From assembly GCA_049647585.1 (NCBI GenBank), contig JBARXY010000041.1, positions 1 through 64,000 of the forward strand: a stretch of DNA of 64,000 nt, written 5' to 3'. Below are positions 52,427-61,354 of the stretch, piece after piece. The stretch is from JAGQSZ01 sp049647585 (GTDB lineage: Bacteria; Actinomycetota; Acidimicrobiia; Acidimicrobiales; Microtrichaceae). How positions within the stretch are numbered: position 1 is the stretch's first letter; each line of letters begins with the position of its first letter. Made by a program: the position numbers and the translations under genes. The notes beneath the pieces were generated by a model. The model searched no databases. It was not told the origin of the DNA and saw only the letters and a list, made by a program, of their open reading frames with translations.

Positions 52427-53683
52427 TCACTTACCGAACGGGACGCTGAGCCTCACGATCTTGTTAACGACCGAGCCGAGCTGCTTGACGAATGAGCCGG
52501 AGTTGTAGGGGATGCCCCGTCGTTCACAGATCGCTTCGACCTTCGGGGCGATCTCGACGTAGCGATTCGAGGGAAGGTCGGGGAACAGGTGATGTTCGAT
52601 CTGGTGATTCAGATTTCCGCTGAGCACATCGATGACACGACCTCCGGTGAAGTTCGCCGACCCGAGGATCTGGCGGAAGTACCAGCCTCCGCGCGTCTCG
52701 TTCTCGACCTCGTCCTGGGTGAAGACCGCTACGCCATCGGGGAAATGTCCACAGAAGATCACCGCGAAGGACCAGACGTTGCGGATCACGTTTGCCGTGG
52801 CAGCGCCAGTTGCTGCAGCGACGACCGACGGCAGTCCCAGCGGTGTGGCCAGGAGTGGGAACCAGACATAGTCCTTGGCCGCCTGCGAGCGGATTTTCTC
52901 CCACGTCTGTTGAAGCTTCGGCCTGGCCAGTTCCAGGTCGACGGGCTTGCCGGAACCGAAGTGCAGACCGTCGTTGTCGTGCAGACTTATGCCGTACTCG
53001 AAGAGGACGGCCAATAGGACGAATATGGCGGGCTGGGCCAGATGTTCGGGACTCCACTTCTGGCTCTCGTGGACGCGAAAGATTCCGTAGCCGATGTCCT
53101 TGTCCATCCCGTCGACGTTGGTCCACTGGTGATGCATGTAGTTGTGGGAGTGACGCCATTGTTCCGATGGACAGACGTTGTCCCACTCCCAGGTCGTCGA
53201 GTGGATGTCGGGGTCACGCATCCAGTCCCACTGGCCGTGCATGACGTTGTGACCGATCTCCATGTTCTCGAGGATCTTGGCCAAGGCGAGGAGTCCGACG
53301 CCGGCGAACCAGGCGGGAGGGAAGAGCCCGGCCAGAAGAGTGACTCGGCCTGCGACGTCAAGACCTCGTTGAATCTTCAGCAGGCGCCGCAGATACTCGG
53401 CATCCTCCTTGCCAAGGGTATTGAGAATGTCGTCCCGGATCAGGTCCAACTCTGCCGCGAGTTCGTCAAGGTCCTCCTGAGACATCGTCGCCAGGGTTGC
53501 CACTGCAGGGGCGTTCTCCGTCATCGACTTCTGTACCCGCGTCCCGTTTGCCGCGGACTTCTTTGCCGCGGGCTTCGTTGCGGCGGACTTCCTTGCCGTG
53601 GGCTTTATTGCGGCGGACTTCTTTGCGGTGGACTTCTTTGCCGGAGACTTCTTTACGGTGCCTGTACTTGAGTTATCGAGCAT
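52427..53683 (-). CDS. Membrane fatty acid desaturase (DesA3-like) with Lys/Ala-rich N-terminus
   Basis: 418 residues from the ATG at 53683, with a strong AGGAGG four bases upstream. Three His boxes are present: GHNVMHG, HSHNYMHHQW and NHQIEHHLFPDLPSNRY. They bind the di-iron centre, with about four membrane helices between. These are the marks of acyl-CoA or acyl-lipid desaturases that use an NAD(P)H-ferredoxin-type reductase, which is encoded immediately upstream (70 bp). Residues about 11-53 are a histone-H1-like run of Lys-Ser-Ala pentapeptides, absent from standard members. A coiled-coil-like stretch follows (LDELAAELDLIRDDILNTL). The position of the double bond made is not known. Confidence 0.87.
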   Translation of the reverse strand: MLDNSSTGTVKKSPAKKSTAKKSAAIKPTARKSAATKPAAKKSAANGTRVQKSMTENAPAVATLATMSQEDLDELAAELDLIRDDILNTLGKEDAEYLRRLLKIQRGLDVAGRVTLLAGLFPPAWFAGVGLLALAKILENMEIGHNVMHGQWDWMRDPDIHSTTWEWDNVCPSEQWRHSHNYMHHQWTNVDGMDKDIGYGIFRVHESQKWSPEHLAQPAIFVLLAVLFEYGISLHDNDGLHFGSGKPVDLELARPKLQQTWEKIRSQAAKDYVWFPLLATPLGLPSVVAAATGAATANVIRNVWSFAVIFCGHFPDGVAVFTQDEVENETRGGWYFRQILGSANFTGGRVIDVLSGNLNHQIEHHLFPDLPSNRYVEIAPKVEAICERRGIPYNSGSFVKQLGSVVNKIVRLSVPFGK

Positions 53684-53753
53684 TTTTCCTCCTGGAGGGA
53701 TTCGAGATTGTGGGATTTCGAGTGATGCGGACGGCGATGTCCGGTCGGTGGGA

Positions 53754-54914
53754 TCAGAGTTCGAGCGAAACGTCGCTGACAGCGGCCGAGACGCAGATCT
53801 GGACGTGACTTCCAGCCTCGTGGATTCGACCGTCTCGCAGATCGGTGACACAGCCCTTGTCGAGGCGGGTTGTACACGTATGACAAATCCCCATCCGACA
53901 GCCGAAAACGGGTGCCAGTCCGGCAGCCTCCGCGACTTCGAGTAGCGGACGATCGGGTTCCGAGGGCACCTCGGATCCGGAGCGACTAAAAGTCGTGATG
54001 CCAGAGATTGCGGCACCGTCCGACTCGTCCGGGACCGCCTCGTTCGGGATGGCGGTGCGTTTCGATGCGGGCCGACCCGCGAGGCCGATCACGAACCGCT
54101 CAACGTGCACATGTTCATCCAGGCCAACCGAACTCCAGTGATCCTGCACGAAGTCCAGCAGCGGAGCCGGACCGCATACGAAGACCTCACGCTCGGACCA
54201 GTCCGGGCACTCAAGTTCAAGCCGCTCGAGATCCAGATGACGTCCACCCTGTGCTGTGAAGGTCGGATTGAAGCTCAACCAATCGGCCCGGCCCGCGAGC
54301 TGTTCCAACTCCGAATGGAACATCATCTGCCCAGGGGTCGGCGCATGGTGCAGCAGCACGACGTCGGACGGCTGGTCCGATGTCGCAGCAATGGTCCGGA
54401 CAATTCCCATGGCGGGCGTGATACCGCTCCCACCGGTGATGAACAGCAGCTTCGCCGGAGCCAGCCGTCCAAGTCCGGAAGGCGCGTCGCGGGGCACGTC
54501 GCCGGGCGCGTCGCCTTGTAGCGCGCTCTGAAGCGTGAACTGCCCCTCGGCCTGTGTGAGTTGGACGACATCGCCAGGTCGAGCGTCGTGGATGAGGTGC
54601 CTCGAGACGAACCCGGTCTCGCCGCAGTGAACCGAGATCTCGATCAGACCATCGGGAGCGTCCGGAACAGATGTGAGTGAGAAACAGCGGTGATGTCGAA
54701 CTCCCTCGATGTCCACGCCGAGGGTCACGAACTGACCGGCCACATGTCCCTGCCAGCTTCGGCCCGGACGGATCCTGATCGAGGCCGAATCGGGCGTGAC
54801 GGCCACGATGCTTTCGATGACACCCTGGAGTTTGGCTCCCCAAAGCGGGTTGAACGTCGAGAGGAAGCTGTCGACGTTGAGCGGGGAGGCAAGCCGATCT
54901 AGAACCGTAGTCAT
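53754..54914 (-). CDS. Ferredoxin-NAD(P)H reductase with C-terminal [2Fe-2S] domain
   Basis: 386 residues. The FAD domain has RCFSLTSVPDAPDG (flavin-binding RxxS-like motif), the NAD(P) domain has LLFITGGSGITPAMGIVR and VFVCGPAPLLDFV, and the C-terminal plant-type ferredoxin domain has CRMGICHTC with a later Cys in HVQICVS. This is the arrangement of the DesA3 partner Rv3230c of mycobacteria, which feeds electrons to the desaturase, and the desaturase gene follows here. The start ATG at 54914 has no ribosome-binding sequence and lies eight bases after a -10 box, so the message is probably leaderless. Confidence 0.88.
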   Translation of the reverse strand: MTTVLDRLASPLNVDSFLSTFNPLWGAKLQGVIESIVAVTPDSASIRIRPGRSWQGHVAGQFVTLGVDIEGVRHHRCFSLTSVPDAPDGLIEISVHCGETGFVSRHLIHDARPGDVVQLTQAEGQFTLQSALQGDAPGDVPRDAPSGLGRLAPAKLLFITGGSGITPAMGIVRTIAATSDQPSDVVLLHHAPTPGQMMFHSELEQLAGRADWLSFNPTFTAQGGRHLDLERLELECPDWSEREVFVCGPAPLLDFVQDHWSSVGLDEHVHVERFVIGLAGRPASKRTAIPNEAVPDESDGAAISGITTFSRSGSEVPSEPDRPLLEVAEAAGLAPVFGCRMGICHTCTTRLDKGCVTDLRDGRIHEAGSHVQICVSAAVSDVSLEL

Positions 54915-54976
54915 GACAGTAGATACTGTTACTGACAGTCGGTAGTGTCAAGACATTGTGACAGTGAAAACTGTCA
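54914..54976. promoter_or_regulatory. Three palindromic operators between reductase and MerR genes
   Basis: The form TGACAGT-n4-ACTGTCA occurs three times: 54914-54931 (one mismatch), 54933-54950 (one mismatch) and 54959-54976 (perfect). Starts are 19 and 26 bp apart. They fill most of the 84-bp divergent region, and the first two bracket the leftward promoter. The obvious candidate to bind them is the MerR-type protein encoded at 54999, controlling both the desaturase system and itself. Confidence 0.75.
54923..54951 (-). promoter_or_regulatory. Leaderless promoter of the reductase-desaturase operon
   Basis: On the minus strand TTGACA (54951-54946) is followed after exactly 17 bp by CAGTAT (54928-54923). 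Transcription would begin at or within two bases of the ATG at 54914, consistent with the missing ribosome-binding sequence. Both elements are embedded in the operator palindromes. Confidence 0.65.
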
Positions 54977-54998
54977 TTACCTGTGAAAGGATTGAGGA

Positions 54999-55877
54999 AT
55001 GGCCACGCGATCTCCAGCAACTAAGAAGCCAGCCTCGCCCCGCTCAGGCCCCGCAACAGCAGGGCATGAAGCGGACAGTGCAGGGACAGCCGGGGAAGCG
55101 CCGTCCGCCGCTGCAGAAGCAGAGATCGACGGGGCGGCGGCAGGTGACGAGTCGGGCGAAATCGAGGCTCCCCCGATGACATTGGAGGAGCTGTCAGAAG
55201 CGACGGGCGTCGCTCCGCGCACCATCCGCTACTACCAGACCAAGAAGCTGCTCCAGCCCCCCACCAAGGATGGAAAGGACGCTCGACTCGCCCGCTATGG
55301 CAACGACCACGTCGAGCGACTTCGCCTGATCGGAGAGCTGCACGACCGCGGTTTGAAGCTGCCTGCGATCCGTGACCTACTGGAGTCCGGGGACGCCAGT
55401 ACGAGGGTCGCTGACTGGCTCGGTCTGGACGAGTCTCTCCGAGGTTCCTGGGACCCGGACCTGGCACGCATCTTCGATCGAGGCGAGCTCGCAAAGCTGC
55501 TTTCCGACGCTCCGCCAGGAACCCAGGGGCTGCTGGAGGACGCACAACTGATCGTCCGACAGGGCAACTCGTGGCTGGTTCCAAACCCATCGCTGTTGGA
55601 TCTGACGATCGGGCTGGTCAAGGACGGCGTGCGACCGGACCTGGTCGTCGAGGCGGGAGCAATTCTCCAGACGAACCTACGCAAGGCGGCCGACCAGCTG
55701 ATCGAACTGTTCGTCAAAGCCCTGAGCGAAGGATTCGGCAACGGGGCCGACTCCGCCAGCCTCGTCCACGCACTGCGCCCAGTTGCGGGCGACGCTGCAC
55801 GGATGATCTTCGGGCAGCAGTTGGAGCTGTCCATCGAGGAACTCCTCCTGGACACCAAGCGGATCAGCCGCCGCTAG
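54999..55877 (+). CDS. MerR-family transcriptional regulator
   Basis: 292 residues. A disordered Ala/Ser/Glu-rich start of about 58 residues is followed by a MerR winged helix (LEELSEATGVAPRTIRYYQTKKLL, about 61-85, then YGNDHVERLRLIGELHDRGLKLPAIRDLLE). A long helical C-terminal domain of unknown ligand makes up the rest (about 130-292). Standard MerR effector cysteines are absent, so it does not look like a metal sensor; an acyl-CoA or other lipid ligand would fit its location. The ATG at 54999 follows AAAGGATTGAGGA. It diverges from the desaturase operon across three matched palindromes. Confidence 0.82.
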   Translation: MATRSPATKKPASPRSGPATAGHEADSAGTAGEAPSAAAEAEIDGAAAGDESGEIEAPPMTLEELSEATGVAPRTIRYYQTKKLLQPPTKDGKDARLARYGNDHVERLRLIGELHDRGLKLPAIRDLLESGDASTRVADWLGLDESLRGSWDPDLARIFDRGELAKLLSDAPPGTQGLLEDAQLIVRQGNSWLVPNPSLLDLTIGLVKDGVRPDLVVEAGAILQTNLRKAADQLIELFVKALSEGFGNGADSASLVHALRPVAGDAARMIFGQQLELSIEELLLDTKRISRR

Positions 55878-55902
55878 CCGGCCCGATAGCTACCATTCCG
55901 CG

Positions 55903-57003
55903 ATGGCCAACCACAGGGTGGAACGCACACGAGACCCCTCGCCCGAAGCGCTGGTAGTCGACCACCGCTACCAACTGGGTACCTATGACCGTCCGATCCA
56001 TCTGATCAATCCCCTAGATGTGGTCGATGGCTCTGGACTGTCAGGTCGGGTTAGACGAGCAGCACGGAACCTGCGGCTCAAAGAGTGGGAGGCATTTCAG
56101 CTCGGCAATAACGACTGGTTCGTTCTCGGCGCGGTCTACAACGCAAAGTCACTCGGCCTGCTGCAGGTGATTGCTGTACACAAGCAGAGTGGACGCATCC
56201 ACCGCTGGCAGTCACAGATCCCCGCTTTCAAGATCCACGTCGCGCGGGGCCTCGACGGGACACGTTCGCACGGCCGTTCCGGCGACTTCACAATCTCGCT
56301 CGGCAACGAAGTGACAAGAGGGCAACTGACCGTTGATGCGAGTCACCCGGGCTCCACAAATGGTGACCTGCCGGGATTGGAGCTGCACGGGGTCGGGCAC
56401 TGCGCTCCTGACGATGCAGCCCATCTGGTGATCTGCCATCCGTTCTCCGAGGACCGGTCGCTGTACTCCGACAAGTGCATGATGCCCTTTGAGGGAAGCC
56501 TCCGGATCGGGTCCGAGGTGATCGAGTTCGACCGGACTTCATCGTTCATGATCCTCGACGACCACCACGGGGACTATCCGTCACCGATGCGCTACGACTG
56601 GGTCACCGGTGTCAGACGCCGGAGCGACTCGATGCTCGAGGGCTTCAATCTGACTACCAATCAGGTCACGACCCCGGAACGCTTCAACGAGGACGCCGTC
56701 TGGCTGGGCAATGAGATCCATCTGCTTCCGGCAGTGCGCTTCTCCCGACCCGACGGGGTACACAAGGCCTGGAGGATCACCGATGCAGCCGGCGGAAGCG
56801 ATCCCGCGGTCGACATCCATTTCACGCCGACGGTGCGCAGCGAGCTGCATGTGGGCCCGCGGCGGATTCTGGCCGAGTACTACGCGCCGTACGGGTGGTT
56901 CCGAGGTCGGATCCGCTACGGAGGTCCCGATGGATCCGCCGACAATGTGCTCGAGGTCGACGGAATGTTCGGCGTAGGCGAACAGAAGCTGATCCGAGTC
57001 TGA
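55903..57003 (+). CDS. DUF2804 family protein
   Basis: 366 residues with no signal peptide or membrane segment, mainly beta strands. Family-like blocks are KEWEAFQLGNNDWFVLGAVYN, LHGVGHCAPDDAAHLVICHPF, DDHHGDYPSPMRYDWVTG and FNLTTNQVTTPERFNEDAVW. DUF2804 proteins are large lipocalin-like or carotenoid-1,2-hydratase-like beta-barrels of unknown role, common near lipid genes in actinobacteria. It starts 25 bp after the MerR gene and is probably cotranscribed with it, tying it loosely to the desaturase system. Confidence 0.78.
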   Translation: MANHRVERTRDPSPEALVVDHRYQLGTYDRPIHLINPLDVVDGSGLSGRVRRAARNLRLKEWEAFQLGNNDWFVLGAVYNAKSLGLLQVIAVHKQSGRIHRWQSQIPAFKIHVARGLDGTRSHGRSGDFTISLGNEVTRGQLTVDASHPGSTNGDLPGLELHGVGHCAPDDAAHLVICHPFSEDRSLYSDKCMMPFEGSLRIGSEVIEFDRTSSFMILDDHHGDYPSPMRYDWVTGVRRRSDSMLEGFNLTTNQVTTPERFNEDAVWLGNEIHLLPAVRFSRPDGVHKAWRITDAAGGSDPAVDIHFTPTVRSELHVGPRRILAEYYAPYGWFRGRIRYGGPDGSADNVLEVDGMFGVGEQKLIRV

Positions 57004-57064
57004 AAAAGGCGCCAGCGTCAGGGTCGGCGTCGCAGTTCGTCCGACCGGCGGCACCCAATACCGC

Positions 57065-57135
57065 GACGATTGACGGCAGGCCCAGCGGCGTGGCCAGTGC
57101 CGCAACAACCGGCGTCGGCCCGAGAAGTGTCATTG
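57065..57135 (-). pseudogene. Fragment resembling the desaturase gene
   Basis: On the minus strand this intergenic stretch reads ALATPLGLPSIVAVLGAAG, closely like LLATPLGLPSVVAAATGAA in the desaturase ending at 52427. At the DNA level about 36 bases align with four differences and the same orientation. No start, His box or open frame of useful length surrounds it. It looks like the remnant of a duplicated desaturase. The match is short, so chance similarity of a hydrophobic motif is not excluded. Confidence 0.4.
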
Positions 57136-57167
57136 GAGTGGTCGCTATTCGACCATTCCAATCACAC
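57127..57167. terminator. 18-bp imperfect inverted repeat, possible bidirectional terminator
   Basis: Arms at 57127-57144 and 57150-57167 pair at 16 of 18 positions around a five-base loop. It lies in the 270-bp gap between the stops of the convergent DUF2804 and carboxylesterase genes. There is no clear T run, so factor-independent termination would be weak. Confidence 0.5.
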
Positions 57168-57273
57168 TTCCCATTTCAAACCACCGTCCAGTTGTGCAAA
57201 GGCGCACATGAGTCATGGCGCCAGGGTCGCCGCGAGTATTTCGGCCAGATGACCTGCCCGGCGAAAGGAGGGG

Positions 57274-58968
57274 TCACGACTTCCAGAACTCGGACACGAT
57301 CGGATCTGGGTCCTTGAGCACCACTGGTGTCGTGTCGAGAACCTGGACGATGCGGGTCCCCTCGGTGCTGGGCACCCAATCAGAGAGCGATCCAGCCTCC
57401 TCGCCGGGAGTTCCTCTGCTCGGATCGCCGGTCGTCGCAAACGCGACCCACGCCCGGTGAACCAGTTCTGAGAGCGCCCGCGGAGCGTCCATCCCGAGGA
57501 GGATGTGCAGCCGCTGATCCCCCAGCATGTCGAATACAAAGGGAATTTCGACGGCGTGCGCCGCACCGATGGCGCCTCCGAAAGCGCCGCTACGCCAATC
57601 GAAGCGGTACTGATAGACCGACGGCGCATCGTCGCTCCGAGTGGAGTTGGCAGCTATGGCCTCCAACTGGGCCGCCACCAACTCGTCGGCAGGAATGCGG
57701 AACATCGTGTCGGTCATGAATGCACACTCGATCTCGGGGAGTGTGGCGTCGGGGAACTGGCTCATGTAGGCGTCAAAGGCCCGCTGCGGGTCCTCGAGCA
57801 GATAGCCGAACCGTCTGATCAGCACCTCCTGCGACTCCACCGGTGTCGCTCCCATCGAGAACAACTTCCACTCTTCAAGATTCGTCCCCGACAGCAGCGC
57901 CACCTCCGAGGCAGACCCACCCCGGATGGTCCCAATTGGATCAAGTGGCACGACCCGCCCGTCTGCCACGGGACGGAATGCCAAGAATGCGAGTGGACTC
58001 CCGTATGTGCGGAGAGTGCCGACAGGGTCCGATGTTCTTTTCGCCGCGAGTTCGGCGTGTGCCTTCAACAACGACTCCACCGGCGCGGCCCTGAGCCCCT
58101 CCACCGAATCGACTCCGACGAGGCTGAGGAACTCCTGTGTGTCACGGTCAGCGTCAGCGATCTCCCGGTACGCCGAGGCTGCACCGGACTGCGTGATCGC
58201 TCGGTGGAACAGCCCCTCGGCTAGGGGCGAGGCCAACAGCAGCGACACGCTCATCGCTCCAGCCGATTCACCAAAGACGGTCACCGATGACGGGTCACCT
58301 CCGAACTGGGCGATGTTGTCGCGCACCCATTCGAGCGCAGCTATCTGGTCCAGCAGGCCGACGTTCGCCGATCCCCTCTCGTCGGGGTCGAGACCCCCGA
58401 GCTCAAGGAAGCCGAGCGATCCGAGCCGGTAGTTGATCGACACGTAGACCACGCCGTCCCTGGCGAACGAGTCGCCGCGATACAGAGGCGAGGACCCCGA
58501 TCCCATTTCGAATCCACCGCCGTGGATCCACACCATGACTGGGCGCAACTCTGCGGATGAGGAGCCGTCGGGTATGTCCGAACTCCACACGTTCAGATAG
58601 AGGCAATCCTCGTCCCACGTCTCGCTCTCTCCGCCGAAGAGGAGGTCCATCATCGAAGGGTTCTGCGGACAGATCGGTCCGAACACAGTGGCGTCGCGCA
58701 CACCCTCCCAAGGACGAGGAGCCACCGGTGGACGAAATCGCAGGTCACCTACCGGCGGTTCGGCGAACGGAATAGCAGCGAACCTCGCCACTCCCCCGAG
58801 CCACTTGCCGCTGAGTTCACCATTGCTGGTGCGAACTGTGACCTGGTCGCCGTCGTCGGGGGCCGAATCGGCGTTGGCACCGTGGTCAGGTGACGCAGGG
58901 TTTTGTGCTCCGGTCGGCGTCGTTGATTTCGAATTCAAGGGCGACTCGTTGTCTTCAACCATGTTCAT
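57274..58968 (-). CDS. Type B carboxylesterase/lipase
   Basis: 564 residues of the alpha/beta-hydrolase esterase type B family. N-terminal marks are FAAIPFAEPPVGDLRFRPP and EDCLYLNVW. The oxyanion hole is in VWIHGGGFEMGS, the nucleophile in VFGESAGAMSV, the acidic residue probably in GTNLEEWKLF, and the His in GAAHAVEIPFVF. The first 35 residues are polar and disordered, with no signal peptide, so it is probably cytosolic. It hydrolyses carboxyl esters; the natural substrate is unknown. It is transcribed away from the response regulator gene, whose promoter shares the 132-bp gap. Confidence 0.88.
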   Translation of the reverse strand: MNMVEDNESPLNSKSTTPTGAQNPASPDHGANADSAPDDGDQVTVRTSNGELSGKWLGGVARFAAIPFAEPPVGDLRFRPPVAPRPWEGVRDATVFGPICPQNPSMMDLLFGGESETWDEDCLYLNVWSSDIPDGSSSAELRPVMVWIHGGGFEMGSGSSPLYRGDSFARDGVVYVSINYRLGSLGFLELGGLDPDERGSANVGLLDQIAALEWVRDNIAQFGGDPSSVTVFGESAGAMSVSLLLASPLAEGLFHRAITQSGAASAYREIADADRDTQEFLSLVGVDSVEGLRAAPVESLLKAHAELAAKRTSDPVGTLRTYGSPLAFLAFRPVADGRVVPLDPIGTIRGGSASEVALLSGTNLEEWKLFSMGATPVESQEVLIRRFGYLLEDPQRAFDAYMSQFPDATLPEIECAFMTDTMFRIPADELVAAQLEAIAANSTRSDDAPSVYQYRFDWRSGAFGGAIGAAHAVEIPFVFDMLGDQRLHILLGMDAPRALSELVHRAWVAFATTGDPSRGTPGEEAGSLSDWVPSTEGTRIVQVLDTTPVVLKDPDPIVSEFWKS

Positions 58969-59100
58969 TGGATATCACCCTCTGCGCAGATCGGCTCGGC
59001 CAAGCTTCGATCAGGGCCCCTTCAGTCACGCCTTGAAAAGAGACGCGGTCGTGCCACGGCCGTAGTAGCAAGGACAGCCGCAGTTGATCTTGGAGGCGAG

Positions 59101-59820
59101 TTGAACGAATTCCAATCGGCTGGTTCCGGAGAACCCGCAACCATTCTCGTTGTCGATGATGACCGTGCCATTCGCGAGTCCCTTGAGCGGTTGTTCGCAC
59201 TCGAAGGACATTCGGCATCGAGCGTTTCCAACGGAGGTGAAGCGCTGGAGGCACTGCGCCGAGATCCGGTGGACCTGCTCGTCCTCGACCGGATGATGCC
59301 CTCCGTGGATGGACTGACGGTCTGTCGTGTGCTGCGCACCGAGGGTTCGACGGTTCCGATTTTGATGCTCACCGCAAGGACCGAGACCACGGATCGTGTG
59401 GCTGGCCTCGACGCAGGGGCGGACGACTATCTGGCAAAGCCCTTCGATCCCGCCGAGCTGCTAGCGCGGGTCCGTGCGCTGCTACGACGTTCCCGCCCCG
59501 CCGGATCAGCGAATCAAACGACAGAGTTGAGTGTTGGCGACCTGCGTCTCGATCCCGGCGGAAGGCGTTGCTGGCGGGCTGGTACCGAGATCCACCTGTC
59601 GAGGGTCGAGTTCGATCTGATCGAGATGTTGATGGTCAACGTGGACATCGTTCTTCCCCGCTCGCGTATCTACCAACAAATCTGGGAGTACGACTTCGGC
59701 CCCGAATCGAAGAACCTGGCGGTCTACATCAGCTACCTGCGTCGCAAGATCGACGAGGGGCACGAACAGCGGCTGATCCACACCGTCCGAGGGGTCGGTT
59801 ATGCGATGAGAACCCCATGA
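59101..59820 (+). CDS. Response regulator, OmpR/PhoB family
   Basis: 239 residues from a TTG at 59101 with GGAGGCGAG directly upstream. The receiver domain has the acidic pocket VVDDDR (Asp19-21), phosphoacceptor Asp63 in LVLDRMMPSVDG, the Thr in MLTAR, and Lys in LAKPF. The C-terminal winged helix (about 145-237) has LSVGDLRLDPGGRRCWRAG, NVDIVLPRSRIYQQIW and HTVRGVGYAM. The kinase gene overlaps its stop by four bases. The closest functional image is the MprA/TcrA type. A periodic repeat upstream of 61355 is a likely binding site. Confidence 0.9.
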   Translation: MNEFQSAGSGEPATILVVDDDRAIRESLERLFALEGHSASSVSNGGEALEALRRDPVDLLVLDRMMPSVDGLTVCRVLRTEGSTVPILMLTARTETTDRVAGLDAGADDYLAKPFDPAELLARVRALLRRSRPAGSANQTTELSVGDLRLDPGGRRCWRAGTEIHLSRVEFDLIEMLMVNVDIVLPRSRIYQQIWEYDFGPESKNLAVYISYLRRKIDEGHEQRLIHTVRGVGYAMRTP

Positions 59821-61175
59821 CACTGCGGGCAAAGCTCGTCCTGGCGCTTGTTGCGCTCTCAACCGCTGTTGCGGCGGTTGTGGGGGCCTTCAGCTATCGG
59901 ACCACGGCGAATGAGCTGAGCACTCAGGTCGATTCTTCATTGCGGACGACCGCCCAGCAGCTGGTGGGCGGACCTCTTCCCGGTGTGGGGCTTCCGCGGT
60001 CTGAGCGTCAGAACGTCCCTAGATCTCTGCGCAATTTCCGCTCCGCTGGAGACGTGACTTTGCAGGTCATAGGACCCCGGGGAGCACTGATTTCACCCAC
60101 TGGGCAGGAGCTTCCTGTGTCGCCGAATGACCGGCGGATCGCAACGGCGGCACCCGTCATGCAGTCCTTCCGTTCCGTCCAGATCGACAATGTCGAACAT
60201 CGGCTTCTGACGGTCGGACTCGGCGACGGGAGAGGTGCAGTTCAGGTCGCAAGGAGTCTCGCTGAGACCAATCAAGTGCTGGGAGCGCTTCGGACCCGAA
60301 TCTTCACAGCCGCGCTCGTTGCTGCCATTGCATCCGCAATCATCGGATGGGCGCTCGCTCGGCAGATGACCGAGCGGCTTACCCGGTTGACCGGCGCGGC
60401 CGAGAGCGTGGCCAGCACGCGTGATCCAGCAGTCCAGATACAGGTCTCGGGAACCGACGAAACTGCCCGGCTGGGCCTGGCCTTCAACGACATGCTTTTG
60501 GCACTCTCCCGGGCACGCGAGGATCAACAACGACTGGTCCAGAACGCGAGCCACGAGTTGCGCACACCGCTTACGAGCCTGCGGACCAACGTGTTCGCCC
60601 TGAGCCATGCCGACAACATCGGTGTCGACCAGCGACAGCGCATCCTCAATGACCTGACGAGCGAGACCGAGGAGCTGACGAGTCTGATCAACGAACTCAT
60701 TGAGCTGGCAACTGATCGACGGAACGACGAACCGACAACCGCGGTAGGTCTCGGCGAGGTGATCGAACAGATTGCCGCTCGTGCGTCGCAGCGCTCCGGG
60801 CGCGAGATCCGAGTTTCCGCCGACGGGTCCGTTGCCGAAGTGCGGCGATCGTCGATCGTGCGGGCGATCGGAAATCTGTTGGAGAACGCAGTCAAGTTCG
60901 ACCAGTCCGGCGGACCGATCGATATCAGCTGCGCTGCTGGTCGGATCGAGGTCGCGGACAGAGGCCCGGGCCTTACTCCCGAGGACCTGGACCATGTCTT
61001 CGAGCGCTTCTACCGAGCCGAGGACTCTCGGAGCCTGCCCGGATCGGGACTTGGGTTGGCAATTGTCGCGGACATCGTCTCGCAACACGATGGGACTGTC
61101 TTTGCCCAGAACCGCCCGGGTGGCGGCACCATCATCGGCTTCAAACTGCAGTTGACCGAAGATCAGCTGCATTGA
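59817..61175 (+). CDS. Membrane sensor histidine kinase
   Basis: 452 residues from the ATG at 59817, overlapping the response regulator stop. Two membrane helices (about 8-28 and 163-183) flank a periplasmic sensor of about 130 residues with no recognised domain. HAMP follows (about 184-236), then the H box NASHELRTPLTSLRTN with His246, N box RAIGNLLENAVKFD, G1 VADRGPGLTPEDLDHVFERFYR and G2 GSGLGLAIVADIV. It is the cognate kinase of the regulator just upstream. The secreted protein encoded 180 bp downstream may be its output or its modulator. Confidence 0.9.
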   Translation: MTLRAKLVLALVALSTAVAAVVGAFSYRTTANELSTQVDSSLRTTAQQLVGGPLPGVGLPRSERQNVPRSLRNFRSAGDVTLQVIGPRGALISPTGQELPVSPNDRRIATAAPVMQSFRSVQIDNVEHRLLTVGLGDGRGAVQVARSLAETNQVLGALRTRIFTAALVAAIASAIIGWALARQMTERLTRLTGAAESVASTRDPAVQIQVSGTDETARLGLAFNDMLLALSRAREDQQRLVQNASHELRTPLTSLRTNVFALSHADNIGVDQRQRILNDLTSETEELTSLINELIELATDRRNDEPTTAVGLGEVIEQIAARASQRSGREIRVSADGSVAEVRRSSIVRAIGNLLENAVKFDQSGGPIDISCAAGRIEVADRGPGLTPEDLDHVFERFYRAEDSRSLPGSGLGLAIVADIVSQHDGTVFAQNRPGGGTIIGFKLQLTEDQLH

Positions 61176-61205
61176 CCTCCCCGGCAATTGGCGAGTCGCG
61201 AACTC

Positions 61206-61243
61206 TTACCCTCCATTTACCTTTCGCGAATGCTGTATTCACC
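61206..61243 (+). promoter_or_regulatory. 11-bp-phased direct repeats upstream of the secreted protein gene
   Basis: TTACC at 61206 and 61217 and TCACC at 61239 are spaced 11 and 22 bp. The latter two belong to longer repeats ATTTACCTT (61215-61223) and ATTCACCTT (61237-61245). Same-face direct repeats at one-turn intervals are the usual binding form of OmpR-family regulators, and such a regulator is encoded two genes upstream. Confidence 0.5.
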
Positions 61244-61354
61244 TTGGCGTCCGACAATCTTGGTACCAGCGGAGCCCATACGGCTTACGCGGCCCAGCGT
61301 GTTCATCGCAGAACGGTTGGGCTGCATCCGCGTCTCGAACAGGAGATCGTAGAT

